Shown here: piece by piece, positions 44,347 through 53,464 of the stretch
How positions within the stretch are numbered: the first letter of the stretch is position 1
Layout: each line of letters starts with the position of its first letter
From: CBDIBC01 sp965276635
GTDB taxonomy: Bacteria > Actinomycetota > Acidimicrobiia > Acidimicrobiales > Palsa-688
DNA: 64,000 bases
NCBI GenBank assembly: GCA_965276635.1
Contig: CBDIBC010000003.1
Coordinates: 186,001 to 250,000, forward strand
Direction of reading: 5' to 3'
Translations under genes and position numbers: made by a program
The notes under the pieces: model-generated
What the model was told of the DNA's origin: nothing
Seen by the model: the letters and a program-made list of their open reading frames with translations, nothing else
Database searches by the model: none

Positions 44347-45924
44347 ATGCCGAGCCCAGTCACCCACGCCCGTGGCCTCCTCCGCACGGTCAGTCCGTCG
44401 GTGACCCACCCGTTGGCCACGATCCGCACGGCACAGACCTCCTTCGCCATCGCCGTGCGCAGCGGGCTGCTCGCTCCTCGCGCCCCCTGGAAGCTGGGCC
44501 GCCTGCCCTTCGTCGTGGCCCGATACGGGCTGCGCCTCGGCGCGGTCTACGCCATCGGCGAGGCCCTCCACGGCGACGACACCGCCCTGGTCGACGACGA
44601 GGGCTCGGTCAGCTTCCGGGCCATGCAGGCGCGCACCGACACCATCGCCGCCGCCCTGGTGGAGCGGGGGATCCACGCCGGCGACCAGGTGGCCGTGCTG
44701 TGCCGGAACCACCGGAACTTCGTGACCACCACCGTCGCCCTCTCCAAGGTCGGGGCCGACACCATCTACCTGAACACCGGTTTCGCCCGACGCCAGCTGG
44801 CCGAGGTCGCCCGCCGCGAGGGGGCCAGGGCGCTCATCCTCGACGAGGAGTTCCTCGAAGGTGAGCACCGACCGGCGCCGCCCAAGGCCCCTCGCGAGAG
44901 CCGCCAGATCATCCTCACCTCGGGGACCACGGGCACACCGAGGGGAGCGCAGCGGAACCTCGGCAACGAGGCGCAGCCGCTCGTGGCCCTGCTCTCACGG
45001 ATCCCGTATCGCACCTCGGACACCAGCCTGGTGGTGGCGCCCATGTTCCATTCCTGGGGCCTGGTGAACACCGGCCTCGCCCTCCTCCTCGGTGCGCGCA
45101 TCGTCACCACCACCCGGTTCGATCCCGAGGCCACCCTGGCGCTCGTCGAGCAGCACCGGGTGACCGTCCTGGTCGTCGTGCCGGTCATGGTCCAGCGGAT
45201 CATGGCCCTGCCCGACGCGGTCCTGGATCGCTACGACACCTCGTCGTTGCGGATCGTCGGCGCGAGCGGCTCCGCGCTGCCCGGCGACCTGGCCAACCGG
45301 TTCATGGACCGCTTCGGCGACGTCGTCTACAACCTCTACGGCTCCACCGAGATCGGTTGGGCCTCCATCGCCACACCCACCGACCTGCGCGCCGCCCCCG
45401 GCACGGCCGGCCGCGTCCCCCGCGGTACCGAGCTGCGCATCATCGACCCCGACGGCCGCCCGCTGGCTGTCGGCGAGAGGGGGCGCATCTTCGTGCGCAG
45501 CGGCCTGCTCTTCGACGGGTACACCGGCGGCGGCAGCAAGGACGTCATCGACGGGTACATGTCCACCGGCGACGTCGGCCACCTCGACGCCGACGGGCGC
45601 CTGTTCGTCGACGGCCGCGACGACGACATGATCGTCTCCGGCGGCGAGAACGTCTTTCCCCGCGAGGTCGAGGATCTCCTGGCCGACCACGAGGGCGTGG
45701 CCGACGTCGCGGTCATCGGCGTGCCCGACGACGACTACGGCCAGCGCCTCCGGGCCTTCGTCGTCCGCGCTGACAACGCTCAGGGCGCCGCGGCCGAGGA
45801 GCGAGCCCTCAAGCACCACGTCCGCCGTCACCTGGCTCGCTACAAGGTGCCGGCACATATCGCATTCGTCGAGGAGCTTCCCCGCAACGCCACGGGCAAG
45901 GTCTTCAAGCGCGACCTGCACTAG
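44347..45924 (+). CDS. Long-chain acyl-CoA synthetase (FadD2-like)
   Basis: 525 residues. The phosphate loop is LTSGTTGTPRGAQRN, YGSTEIGW is the adenylate motif, STGDVGHLDADG is the hinge region, and the catalytic lysine lies in NATGKVFKRDL. The N-terminal ~50 residues contain RSGLLAPRAPWKLGRLPFVV, a segment typical of the mycobacterial FadD2 group. It converts a fatty acid to acyl-CoA at the membrane. Confidence 0.88.
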   Translation: MPSPVTHARGLLRTVSPSVTHPLATIRTAQTSFAIAVRSGLLAPRAPWKLGRLPFVVARYGLRLGAVYAIGEALHGDDTALVDDEGSVSFRAMQARTDTIAAALVERGIHAGDQVAVLCRNHRNFVTTTVALSKVGADTIYLNTGFARRQLAEVARREGARALILDEEFLEGEHRPAPPKAPRESRQIILTSGTTGTPRGAQRNLGNEAQPLVALLSRIPYRTSDTSLVVAPMFHSWGLVNTGLALLLGARIVTTTRFDPEATLALVEQHRVTVLVVVPVMVQRIMALPDAVLDRYDTSSLRIVGASGSALPGDLANRFMDRFGDVVYNLYGSTEIGWASIATPTDLRAAPGTAGRVPRGTELRIIDPDGRPLAVGERGRIFVRSGLLFDGYTGGGSKDVIDGYMSTGDVGHLDADGRLFVDGRDDDMIVSGGENVFPREVEDLLADHEGVADVAVIGVPDDDYGQRLRAFVVRADNAQGAAAEERALKHHVRRHLARYKVPAHIAFVEELPRNATGKVFKRDLH

Positions 45925-46067
45925 CGGGCGGGCGGGGTCGGCGCCCGGCGGCTGGCGGTGGCCCGGTCCGCTCTGGCGCCCGGGCGCTGGGCTCGTTGGG
46001 TCGTCGGCCTCGTTGGCCTCGTTGGGCTCGTTGGGCTTGTTGGGTCGTCTGTGCGGTCGGCGTCGAC

Positions 46068-46112
46068 CAAGTGCACAGTCATCCCCGCGAATGGGGGACT
46101 TCTGTGCACTTG
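46068..46112. repeat. GTGCAC hairpin 1 (nested inverted repeat)
   Basis: CAAGTGCACAG (46068-46078) and CTGTGCACTTG (46102-46112) are perfect complements. Inside, TCCCC and GGGGA form a second stem. Confidence 0.85.
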
Positions 46113-46132
46113 CTGGGAAAGAATGCCGTACA

Positions 46133-46175
46133 AAGTGCACACGAACGTCCGCGAGCTGAAGTCTCGTGTGCACTT
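46133..46175. repeat. GTGCAC hairpin 2
   Basis: AAGTGCACACGA (46133-46144) and TCGTGTGCACTT (46164-46175) are perfect 12-base complements, sharing the AAGTGCACA core with hairpin 1. Confidence 0.85.
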
Positions 46176-46256
46176 GGTCGGGGGGCGGCTCGGGTTGTGC
46201 TCGGTCCCACGCCCGCCACGGTCGCCCGTCGCGCTGGCGCTCCCCCCAATCCATCC

Positions 46257-46306
46257 ATTCTGGAGTCAGAAAACTCGCCCTGGTGCCAGCGTGTTGACAC
46301 CAGAAT
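46257..46306. repeat. 50-bp palindrome-ended repeat, copy 2
   Basis: ATTCTGG and CCAGAAT ends with 36 bases between, the same size as the icmF copy. After the left end comes AGTCAGAAAA. An internal CTGGTG/CACCAG pair could form an alternative stem. Confidence 0.8.
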
Positions 46307-46466
46307 GGGCGCCGTCGGCGCTCCCGCGGGAGCGCCGCCGCCGACACCATGCCCGCCGCCGGCCAACGCGCCGTCATCCAGTCCGCCGCCCGCCCGCTGC
46401 GGCCCGCCCGCCCGCTGCGGCCCGCCCGCCGCCAGCCGCTGCCCCCGCCGGCAGCCGGTACCCGGT

Positions 46467-47195
46467 TCAGGTCAGCCCGTGCTCGCCGAGGGTGCCGACG
46501 GTGAGCCCCTGTCGTTCCCAGACCTCGGCCAGGCGGGGGAGGGCGCCGAGGGTGGCGTGCCAGCTGCCGGGCGCAGAGGTGATGTCGGAGTCGTGGAGCA
46601 GCACGGTGGCGCCAGGCCGGAAGGTGCGGATGACCCGGTCGGCGACCGATGCTGCTGTGGCATCCGGCCGCCAGTCGACGCCCCAGGTCGTCCACAGCAC
46701 GGTGCGCAGCCCCGTCCGGTGGGCGGCGACGAGCGACGAGGTGGCCAGGGCGCCGTAGGGCGGCCGGAACCAGTGGGGTTCGGTGCCGGTCTGCGCGGCG
46801 ATGAGGTCGCGGGCTTGGCGGACGTCGGCGGTGGTCCACGGGGCCGGTCGGCGCAGGTGGCTGACGTGGCGGTCGCCGTGCACGCCGACCTCGTGGCCTC
46901 GCTCGACCACCTCGAGGGCTAGCCCGGGGGCCCGGCGGACCTGGTCGCCGAGCAGGAAGAAGGTGGCCTTCCACCCCAAGGCATCGAGGGCGTCGAGGAT
47001 GGCCGGTGTGGAGGCCGGGTCGGGCCCGTCGTCGAAGGTGAGGGCGACGTGGTCGGGGCGTCCCACGCCGGACAGGCCGGGCGCCAGCCGGCAGCGCATC
47101 TGGCGCCAGGCCACCACCCCGGGCAGCAGTTGGCTCACGGCTGCGGCCCCGAGCAGGCCTACGGCGCCTGCGATGAGCTGGCCCCGCCGGTTCAC
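46467..47195 (-). CDS. Polysaccharide deacetylase (NodB domain)
   Basis: 242 residues. N-terminal hydrophobic segment (LIAGAVGLLGAAAV), then the catalytic core: ALTFDDGPDP with Asp55 and Asp56, the metal pair in GVHGDRH (His106, His110), RPPYG and a final LLHDSD. It removes N-acetyl groups from a cell-surface sugar polymer outside the membrane. It follows the glycosyltransferase/pseudo-deacetylase gene by 81 bp on the same strand, so the two probably act together. Confidence 0.9.
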   Translation of the reverse strand: MNRRGQLIAGAVGLLGAAAVSQLLPGVVAWRQMRCRLAPGLSGVGRPDHVALTFDDGPDPASTPAILDALDALGWKATFFLLGDQVRRAPGLALEVVERGHEVGVHGDRHVSHLRRPAPWTTADVRQARDLIAAQTGTEPHWFRPPYGALATSSLVAAHRTGLRTVLWTTWGVDWRPDATAASVADRVIRTFRPGATVLLHDSDITSAPGSWHATLGALPRLAEVWERQGLTVGTLGEHGLT

Positions 47196-47276
47196 CAGGA
47201 GCCGTCCATGGTCCGACTCACGAGCTGGCCCCGGCGCCCGAATGGCCGCCTCGGCCGGGCCGCCAGGCCGGCGGCG

Positions 47277-49226
47277 TCAATGCAGCGCGGCGAGGGAGGC
47301 GGTGGCCAGGTTGCTGGTGCCGAGCGAGGCTTCGACCTCTTGGAGCACCGCGAGGACCTGGGCGGAGGTGGCGTCCATGCCGTTGACCAGATAGACGTGT
47401 CTGGCCTGCAGGGTGAGGCCGGTGTTGGTGTCGGGGTCGGCGGCCCCGAAGGTGGCGTTCGGGACGATCAACGAGTTGTGGGCCTTGTGGCAGTCGAGCA
47501 GGTCGAAGACGTTCACCCGGCGGCCGGGCACGAACTCGCGAACGGGCTGGCCGACGATGGCGCTGAGCTGCGCGCTGGCGGCCACATCGTGCTCGGCCCT
47601 GGTCCACAGGGCGGGCGTGTCCTGAGGTTCGGCGCGGGCATCGTTGGCGCCCCGACCGCCGCTGGCGATGTTCACGCCGCGGGCGGCCAGGAGGAGCAGG
47701 GTGGGGGAGGCGGCGGTGGCGGTCGCCTGATCGACGACGGCGGTGGCGTGGAGGGCGATCAGCTCGGCCTGGACCTGGGGGTTGGCCAGCTCCACGGCAT
47801 CGAGGCGGACGCCGACGTAGGCCACCCGGCCGACGTGGGCGGTGGGGTGGGCAACGCCGGCTCCGCTGGCGGCGGCGACGCCGACCCCGGTGGTGAGGCC
47901 GGCCCAGATCAGGGCGAGCACCACGCCTGCCGACGCGAAGGCGCGAGCGGCGACCAGCCCGGGCGGCCGGGCGGTGACGAGGGCCGGCGGTGGGAAGGCA
48001 GCCGTGCGGGCGATGAGGGCAGAGGGGTCCTCGCGGAACATGGCGGCGCCGGCGGCGATCTGGGCGTCGCGGGCGGGACCCGGGCGGCTCAGGAGGTCGA
48101 GGGCGGAGACCAGCTCGTCGGGCGTGGTGGCCAGGTGGGCGACGCCGGCATCGGCCATAGCGGCCGTGTTCTCCTTGCCGTGGCCGGCGATGGGTCGGAA
48201 GCTGACGACCGGCAGACCGGCGCGCAGGGCCTCCAGGGAGGTCAGGCCGCCCGCATTCTCCACCAGGGCGTCGCATGCACCCATGAGCGCGGGCATCTGG
48301 TCGGTCCAGCCGAGGACGGTGGCCCGCCAGCCCGAGGCGTCGGCCAGGGCCTGGACGCGAGCCCGGAGCGCGGGGTCCTGGCCGCACACCACGACGGGCA
48401 CGAACGCCCCGCCGGCGGCAACGGCCTGCAGGGTGTGGTCGATGCCGCCGACGCCCCAGGACCCGGCAACGACGAGCACGGCGGCGTCGGCCGGGCTCAG
48501 GCCGAGCCGGGCGCGCTGCTCGGTGCGGGCGGCTACGTCGGGCTGGCGGTCGGGCCAGAAGGCCTCCGATACCACCGGCCCGCAGGCTCTTGACGGTTGG
48601 CCGGTGCGCGCCTCGGCCATGCGTGCCGGCGCGTCGTGGACGGCGAGGTTCAGGTCGATGCCGGGGTCGACCCACAGGGGGTGCACGCCGAAGTCGGTGA
48701 TGAAGTTCACCGCAGGGACGGCCAGCTTGCCCTTGCGGCGCAACCGGCCCAGGCAGAGGGTGGCGAGCGGGTAGGTGGACACAACGACATCAGCGCCGGC
48801 CCGACGCACGTGGCGGCGGACCCGGCGTCGGGTGAGGAGGCAGACGAACCAGGCCACCAGCGGGCACAGCCAGGGCACCCGGTGCCAGAACCGGTAGGTG
48901 GCGTCGTAGGCGGAGGGGACGTGCTTGAGCTCGAACTCGTAGCCCGAGCGCAGGGCGCGCCCGACCCGCAGCGGCCCGGCGTCGAGGAAGTCGAGGACCT
49001 CGGCGTGGTGGCCGCTGGCGCGCAGCCGTGCGGCCAGCTCGCGGGCGGCGCCATCGTGGCCTGCCCCCATGCTGGCGGAGAAGATGAGGACTCGGTAGCC
49101 GTCGGCGGTGTCGGGTCGGTCGACCGCCCCGTTTTCGGTCAGACCGCCGTTCCCCGCCGGCGGTACGGTCTGCCGACGATGAAGCACGACTGCAAAGACT
49201 AGCCTGCCCACGGCATGGAGCCTCAT
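47277..49226 (-). CDS. MGDG-synthase-like glycosyltransferase fused to a degenerate NodB-like domain
   Basis: 649 residues. The ATG at 49226 has an AGGAGG site nine bases upstream. N-terminal ~370 residues are a GT28-type lipid glycosyltransferase (IFSASMGAGHDGAARELA, NFITDFGVHPLWV, SWGVGG, ENAGGLTSLEALRAGLPVV). A membrane segment (AGVVLALIWAGLTTGVGVA) leads to ~190 residues that can be aligned by eye with the adjacent deacetylase, but catalytic Asp, His and RPPYG are absent (GVRLDAVE, SGGRGAND, FVPGRR). It overlaps the divergent gene start by ~12 bp. The pseudo-domain reading is inference. Confidence 0.8.
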   Translation of the reverse strand: MRLHAVGRLVFAVVLHRRQTVPPAGNGGLTENGAVDRPDTADGYRVLIFSASMGAGHDGAARELAARLRASGHHAEVLDFLDAGPLRVGRALRSGYEFELKHVPSAYDATYRFWHRVPWLCPLVAWFVCLLTRRRVRRHVRRAGADVVVSTYPLATLCLGRLRRKGKLAVPAVNFITDFGVHPLWVDPGIDLNLAVHDAPARMAEARTGQPSRACGPVVSEAFWPDRQPDVAARTEQRARLGLSPADAAVLVVAGSWGVGGIDHTLQAVAAGGAFVPVVVCGQDPALRARVQALADASGWRATVLGWTDQMPALMGACDALVENAGGLTSLEALRAGLPVVSFRPIAGHGKENTAAMADAGVAHLATTPDELVSALDLLSRPGPARDAQIAAGAAMFREDPSALIARTAAFPPPALVTARPPGLVAARAFASAGVVLALIWAGLTTGVGVAAASGAGVAHPTAHVGRVAYVGVRLDAVELANPQVQAELIALHATAVVDQATATAASPTLLLLAARGVNIASGGRGANDARAEPQDTPALWTRAEHDVAASAQLSAIVGQPVREFVPGRRVNVFDLLDCHKAHNSLIVPNATFGAADPDTNTGLTLQARHVYLVNGMDATSAQVLAVLQEVEASLGTSNLATASLAALH

Positions 49227-50084
49227 CTCATGCAACCTCCTGCAGTGGAGGGGGTGCGCGGGACGAGGCGTCACCTGGCCACCGCGGTGTGCGCCTGGGT
49301 GGGCCACGTGACCCCGGCCGCGGCGGTGCGGGACCTGTCAGGACCGTTGCTGCTCGGCGTGGAGATGGGGGGAACTGGGGGCGAGCCGCCGTGGCGGCTG
49401 GTGTGCTGCACCCGCTGTGACGGGTGGGTGGCGGTCGAGGTTCCGGCGCCGGCCACGGCGGAGGTTCTGCCCGGGCCGGCCGACCTGGTCTTGCCTCGGC
49501 GGGGTCGGGACCTCCGCCAGGCGTTGACCATCCGGGTCATCGCGGTGTGGCGGAGCCTTCATGCGCTGCTGTTCGCCCTGGTGGCTGCCCTGGCCGTGGC
49601 CCTGCGCCTGGAGCTGAGCGGCGTGCAGAGCTGGGTCCGCGATCTGCTGCAGCGCCTGACCCGCACCAACAACGGCACTGCCGGGGCGCTCAACAGCAGC
49701 TTTGTGGTCCGGGAGGGCAGGCACCTGGTGGCGCTGCGCCCGACGACCCTGGACCTGCTGATCGGTGTGGCGGTGCTGTACACGGTGGTGGCGGCGACCG
49801 AGGCGGTCGGCCTGTGGCGGGAACGGCGTTGGGCCGAGTACCTCACCGTGTTGGAGACGGCGGGGTTGATCCCCTACGAGGTGTACGAGCTGGCCAAGGC
49901 GGTGACGGTGTTCAAGGTGGCCGCCCTGGTCGTGAACGTCGTGGTGCTGGTGTACCTGGTCTGGACAAAGGGGCTGTTCGGCGTGGAGCGTTGGCGCCGG
50001 GACCGGCGACCTCCGCGACCCGACCCGATGGTGCTCTTCGGTCGCCCTCCACCACTGCAGCCCGGGGCGCCGTCTCCAGCCTAG
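49215..50084 (+). CDS. DUF2127-like membrane protein
   Basis: 289 residues. An N-terminal soluble part with a Cys pair (LVCCTRCDGW) is followed by membrane segments (ALLFALVAALAVALRLELSG, LIGVAVLYTVVAATEAVGLW, VAALVVNVVVLVYLVW), with the loop GLWRERRWAEYLTVLETAGL, which is the conserved DUF2127 signature. The start is uncertain: the ATG at 49215 overlaps the divergent gene, and the ATG at 49230 is a good alternative. Function unknown. Confidence 0.72.
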   Translation: MEPHLMQPPAVEGVRGTRRHLATAVCAWVGHVTPAAAVRDLSGPLLLGVEMGGTGGEPPWRLVCCTRCDGWVAVEVPAPATAEVLPGPADLVLPRRGRDLRQALTIRVIAVWRSLHALLFALVAALAVALRLELSGVQSWVRDLLQRLTRTNNGTAGALNSSFVVREGRHLVALRPTTLDLLIGVAVLYTVVAATEAVGLWRERRWAEYLTVLETAGLIPYEVYELAKAVTVFKVAALVVNVVVLVYLVWTKGLFGVERWRRDRRPPRPDPMVLFGRPPPLQPGAPSPA

Positions 50085-50161
50085 CCAGGGACGTCGCCAC
50101 CCCTCTCGGGTACGGTACGAAAACGCTCAGCCACGGAGGCTCGCACGACCAAGGGGAGACA

Positions 50162-51715
50162 ATGTACGTACCGTTGACCATCGGCGACTACCTGCGGCGG
50201 GGAGCTGAGGTCTACGGGCGGCGACCGGCGGTCTTCGACGAGCCGGATGTCGTCGGATCGCTCGGTACGGTCACCTACTCGGACCTGGAGGCGCGGGCCC
50301 GGGGCATGGCCCTCGGACTGGACCGCATGGGGGTGGGCCACGGGGAGCGGGTGGCCATCGTCAGCCCGAACGCAGCCCGCTTCCAGATTGCCTATTTCGG
50401 GGTGAGTGGCTACGGGCGCATATTGGTCCCGGTGAACTATCGGCTGAACGCCGAGGAGATCAGCTACATCGTGGAGCACTCCGGGGCGTCCGTGCTGCTG
50501 GTGGACCCCGAGTCGGAGGGGGTTGTCTCCGGGATCGACACGGAGGTGCGGGTGGTGCTGGACGGTGGCCCCGACGATGTCGAGCTGTTCGCTCCGGCCG
50601 GGACGGGCCAGGCGCCCCAGGCGTGGGCTCCCGACGAGGGGGCGACGGCGAGCATCAACTACACGAGCGGTACGACGGCCCGCCCGAAGGGGGTGCAGCT
50701 CACCCATCGGAACTGCTGGCTGAACGCGGCGATCTTCGGGTGGCACACCGGGGTGAGCGATCGCGACGTGTTCATGCACACGTTGCCGATGTTCCATTGC
50801 AACGGTTGGGGGATGCCCTACGCGGTGACCGGCATGGGCGTCCCTCAGGTGGTGGTGCGCAAGATCGACGGTGAGGTGATCCTGGACAGGATCGATCGGC
50901 ACGGGGTGACGCTGTTGTGCGGTGCGCCCGCTGTGGTCAGTGCCGTGCTCGACGCGGCCACCGCACGCCAGGACGAGGGCCGCGTCGTGCCCGGCCGGGA
51001 CCGGGTGCGGATCGTGGTGGCCGGCGCCCCGCCGCCGAGCAAGACCATCGAGCGGGTCGAGACCGAGCTGGGCTGGGAGTTCATCCAGATCTACGGGCTC
51101 ACCGAGACGGCGCCACTCCTCACGATCAACCGGGCACCGAGGGAGTGGGATGGCATCGATGCTCCGGCGCGTGCGCACCTGCAGGCGCGCGCCGGGGTGC
51201 CGGCTGTCGGGGTGCAGGTTCGGGTCGCCGACGACGGTGAGATCGAGGCCCGCTCGAACCACGTGTTCGCGGGCTATTGGGACCAGCCGGAGGAGTCGGC
51301 GAGCGTGCTGGTCGACGGCTGGTTCCACACGGGCGACAAGGGCTCCGTCGAGGACGGCGAGTACCTGGTCATTGCCGACCGGAAGAAGGACGTCATCATC
51401 TCCGGCGGGGAGAATGTCAGCTCGGTCGAGGTGGAGGACTGCCTCTACCAGCACCCGGCGGTGGCCGAGGTGGCCGTCATCGGCGTGCCCGACGATCGCT
51501 GGGGTGAGACGGTGAAGGCTCTGGTGGTGCTGCGCGACGGCGAGCAGGCCGACCAGCGGGTCCTGATCGACTTCTGCCGCGAGCGGCTCAGCCACTACAA
51601 GTGCCCCACGTCGGTGGATCTGCGTGACAGCCTGCCGCGCACGGCGACGGGGAAGCTCCAGAAGTTCAAGCTGCGGGCCGATTTCTGGACCGGCCGCGAC
51701 CGTAAGATCAACTGA
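50162..51715 (+). CDS. Acyl-CoA synthetase (AMP-forming)
   Basis: 517 residues. INYTSGTTARPKGVQLTHRN phosphate loop, IYGLTETAP, WFHTGDKGSVEDGEY, and the lysine in TATGKLQKF. The layout is that of medium/long-chain acid:CoA ligases. AAGGGGAG lies a few bases upstream of the ATG. It is followed 67 bp downstream by an amidase. The substrate is not resolved. Confidence 0.88.
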   Translation: MYVPLTIGDYLRRGAEVYGRRPAVFDEPDVVGSLGTVTYSDLEARARGMALGLDRMGVGHGERVAIVSPNAARFQIAYFGVSGYGRILVPVNYRLNAEEISYIVEHSGASVLLVDPESEGVVSGIDTEVRVVLDGGPDDVELFAPAGTGQAPQAWAPDEGATASINYTSGTTARPKGVQLTHRNCWLNAAIFGWHTGVSDRDVFMHTLPMFHCNGWGMPYAVTGMGVPQVVVRKIDGEVILDRIDRHGVTLLCGAPAVVSAVLDAATARQDEGRVVPGRDRVRIVVAGAPPPSKTIERVETELGWEFIQIYGLTETAPLLTINRAPREWDGIDAPARAHLQARAGVPAVGVQVRVADDGEIEARSNHVFAGYWDQPEESASVLVDGWFHTGDKGSVEDGEYLVIADRKKDVIISGGENVSSVEVEDCLYQHPAVAEVAVIGVPDDRWGETVKALVVLRDGEQADQRVLIDFCRERLSHYKCPTSVDLRDSLPRTATGKLQKFKLRADFWTGRDRKIN

Positions 51716-51782
51716 CGTGCGAGCGCAGCGAGTGCGGCAGGCCGGTCGGGTGCGGGTCGCCCCCCCCGAAGGGAGTGCTGAG

Positions 51783-53231
51783 GTGGCCATCGACGAGGGC
51801 CTGATGTGGGCCGATGCGTGCGCCCAGGCCGAGATGGTGCGACGCGGCGAGGTGTCGCCGGGCGAGTTGGTCGACGCCGCCATCGCCCGCATCGAGGGGC
51901 GCAACCCGGCCGTGAACGCCGTCATCCACACGCGCTTCGACCGGGCCCGGTCGGAGGCGGCCGGGCCGTTGCCGGACGGGCCGTTCCGTGGCGTGCCTGT
52001 CTTGGTGAAGGACCTGGGGGCGTCGGCTGCCGGCGATCCGCGCTGGGATGGCACCCGGTTCCTGCAGTCGGTCGGTTTCGTCGCCGATCACGACACCGCA
52101 GTGGTGGCCCGGCTGCGTCGCGCCGGCTTCGTGATGGTGGGTCGGACCAACACCCCCGAGATGGGCTCGACCATCACCACCGAGCCGATCTCGACCGGAC
52201 CGACCCGCAACCCGTGGGACACCTCGCGCTCGAGCGGGGGCTCGTCGGGCGGCTCGGGCGCGGCGGTGGCTGCCGGGATGACGGCGGTCGCCCATGCCAG
52301 CGACGGCGGCGGCTCGATCCGCATCCCGGCCAGCCACAACGCCCTGGTCGGCCTGAAGCCGGCCCGGGGCCGGGTGAGTCGAGCGCCCGACCGGGGCGAG
52401 GGCTGGATGGGGGGAAGCACCGACGGGGCGCTGACCCGAACGGTCCGGGACGCCGCGGCGGTGCTCGACGTCCTGGCCGGCCCCGAACCGGGCGACCCCT
52501 ACGCCGCGCCCCCGCTGCCCGGTCCGCTGCTCGCTGAGGTCGGCCGGGATCCTGGCCGGCTGCGGGTCGGCGTGCTCGACCATCCGCCGGTGGCTGGCGT
52601 GGCCGCCGACGCCGACGCCGACGCCGCCCGGGCCGTCCAGCGTGCCGCCGCGCTGCTCGAGTCCCTGGGTCACCACGTGGAGGACGCCCATCCCGTGGCC
52701 CTCGAAGAGGGGGAGGCGAACGATCGCTTCGTGAACGTGGTCGCCGTTGGCATCGCCAGCGACCTGGCCGACTGGGAGCGCCGCCTCGGCCGGCCGGTCA
52801 CCGACGACGAGTTGGAGCCGGACAACGTCTGGCTCCGCCAGGCCGGCCGGGCCATCGCCGCGCCGGACTACGTCGCCACCGTGAACTGGTTGCACGCCTG
52901 GACCCGCCGGGTAGCCGCCTGGTGGGCGGACGAGGGGTTCGATCTGTTGGTGTGCCCGGTCCTGAACGGGCCGCCTCCGCCGCTGGGATGGCTGCGTGAC
53001 CCCGACGAGGGGTTGGCCCGCCTCGGTCAGCTGATGCGCTACACGTCCCAGTGGAACATGACTGGCCAGCCTGCGGTGTCGCTCCCGTTGCACTGGACCC
53101 CGGGCGGGCTGCCGATGGGCGTCCAGGTGGTGGCTGGCGCCGGCCGCGAAGACCGGTTGGTGCGCGTGGCCGCCCAGGTGGAGGCGGCCGCGCCGTGGGC
53201 GGAGCGCCGTCCGTCCGTGGACGGTGCATGA
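51783..53231 (+). CDS. Amidase-signature family hydrolase
   Basis: 482 residues. The Ser-cisSer-Lys triad is visible: VLVKD (Lys76), SSGGSSGGSG (Ser154), SDGGGSIRIP (Ser178); the 24-residue spacing between the serines equals that of fatty acid amide hydrolase. It hydrolyses an amide. It is unlikely to be GatA, because no gatB or gatC lies nearby and the C-terminal half is diverged. The GTG at 51783 has GGGAG upstream. Confidence 0.88.
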   Translation: MAIDEGLMWADACAQAEMVRRGEVSPGELVDAAIARIEGRNPAVNAVIHTRFDRARSEAAGPLPDGPFRGVPVLVKDLGASAAGDPRWDGTRFLQSVGFVADHDTAVVARLRRAGFVMVGRTNTPEMGSTITTEPISTGPTRNPWDTSRSSGGSSGGSGAAVAAGMTAVAHASDGGGSIRIPASHNALVGLKPARGRVSRAPDRGEGWMGGSTDGALTRTVRDAAAVLDVLAGPEPGDPYAAPPLPGPLLAEVGRDPGRLRVGVLDHPPVAGVAADADADAARAVQRAAALLESLGHHVEDAHPVALEEGEANDRFVNVVAVGIASDLADWERRLGRPVTDDELEPDNVWLRQAGRAIAAPDYVATVNWLHAWTRRVAAWWADEGFDLLVCPVLNGPPPPLGWLRDPDEGLARLGQLMRYTSQWNMTGQPAVSLPLHWTPGGLPMGVQVVAGAGREDRLVRVAAQVEAAAPWAERRPSVDGA

Positions 53232-53250
53232 AAATCTTCTGAACAAACCC

Positions 53251-53279
53251 TTGAAAAGTTGTAGGCGACAACTTATGCT
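53251..53279 (+). promoter_or_regulatory. Promoter with palindromic operator for the simple-sugar ABC operon
   Basis: TTGAAA (53251-53256) and TATGCT (53274-53279) are separated by exactly 17 bases. Within and overlapping these lies the perfect inverted repeat AAGTTGTAGGCGACAACTT (53256-53274), placed where a bound repressor blocks RNA polymerase. The ROK-family regulator at the end of the operon is the natural candidate to bind it. A second imperfect inverted repeat, CGCGCCAAC with GTTGGTGCG, lies at 53349-53371 in the leader. Confidence 0.72.
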
Positions 53280-53464
53280 CAGCTGTCGTCGTCACCGCGA
53301 CCGCAGTCATCCGGGGGAAGGTCGTTCCGGTCAGTGGGTTTCGACTGACGCGCCAACAAACGGTTGGTGCGTTACGTCGATGGCCAGACCGGCGGGGCGC
53401 CCGGGTCCGCGGTCGCACGCCACCAGCAACCATTAACTCGCCCAGCAACCACAAGGGGAAGAAC

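Larger units (their letters stand above)
45925..46466. other. Intergenic region rich in palindromes and short repeats
   Basis: 542 bp without a supportable gene. It contains a CTCGTTGGG-type tandem run (45992-46050), two GTGCAC hairpins (46068-46112 and 46133-46175), a 50-bp palindrome-ended repeat (46257-46306) and a CCGCTGCGGCCCGCCCG duplication near 46390-46435. Arg/Pro-rich frames here are by-products. Confidence 0.75.
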
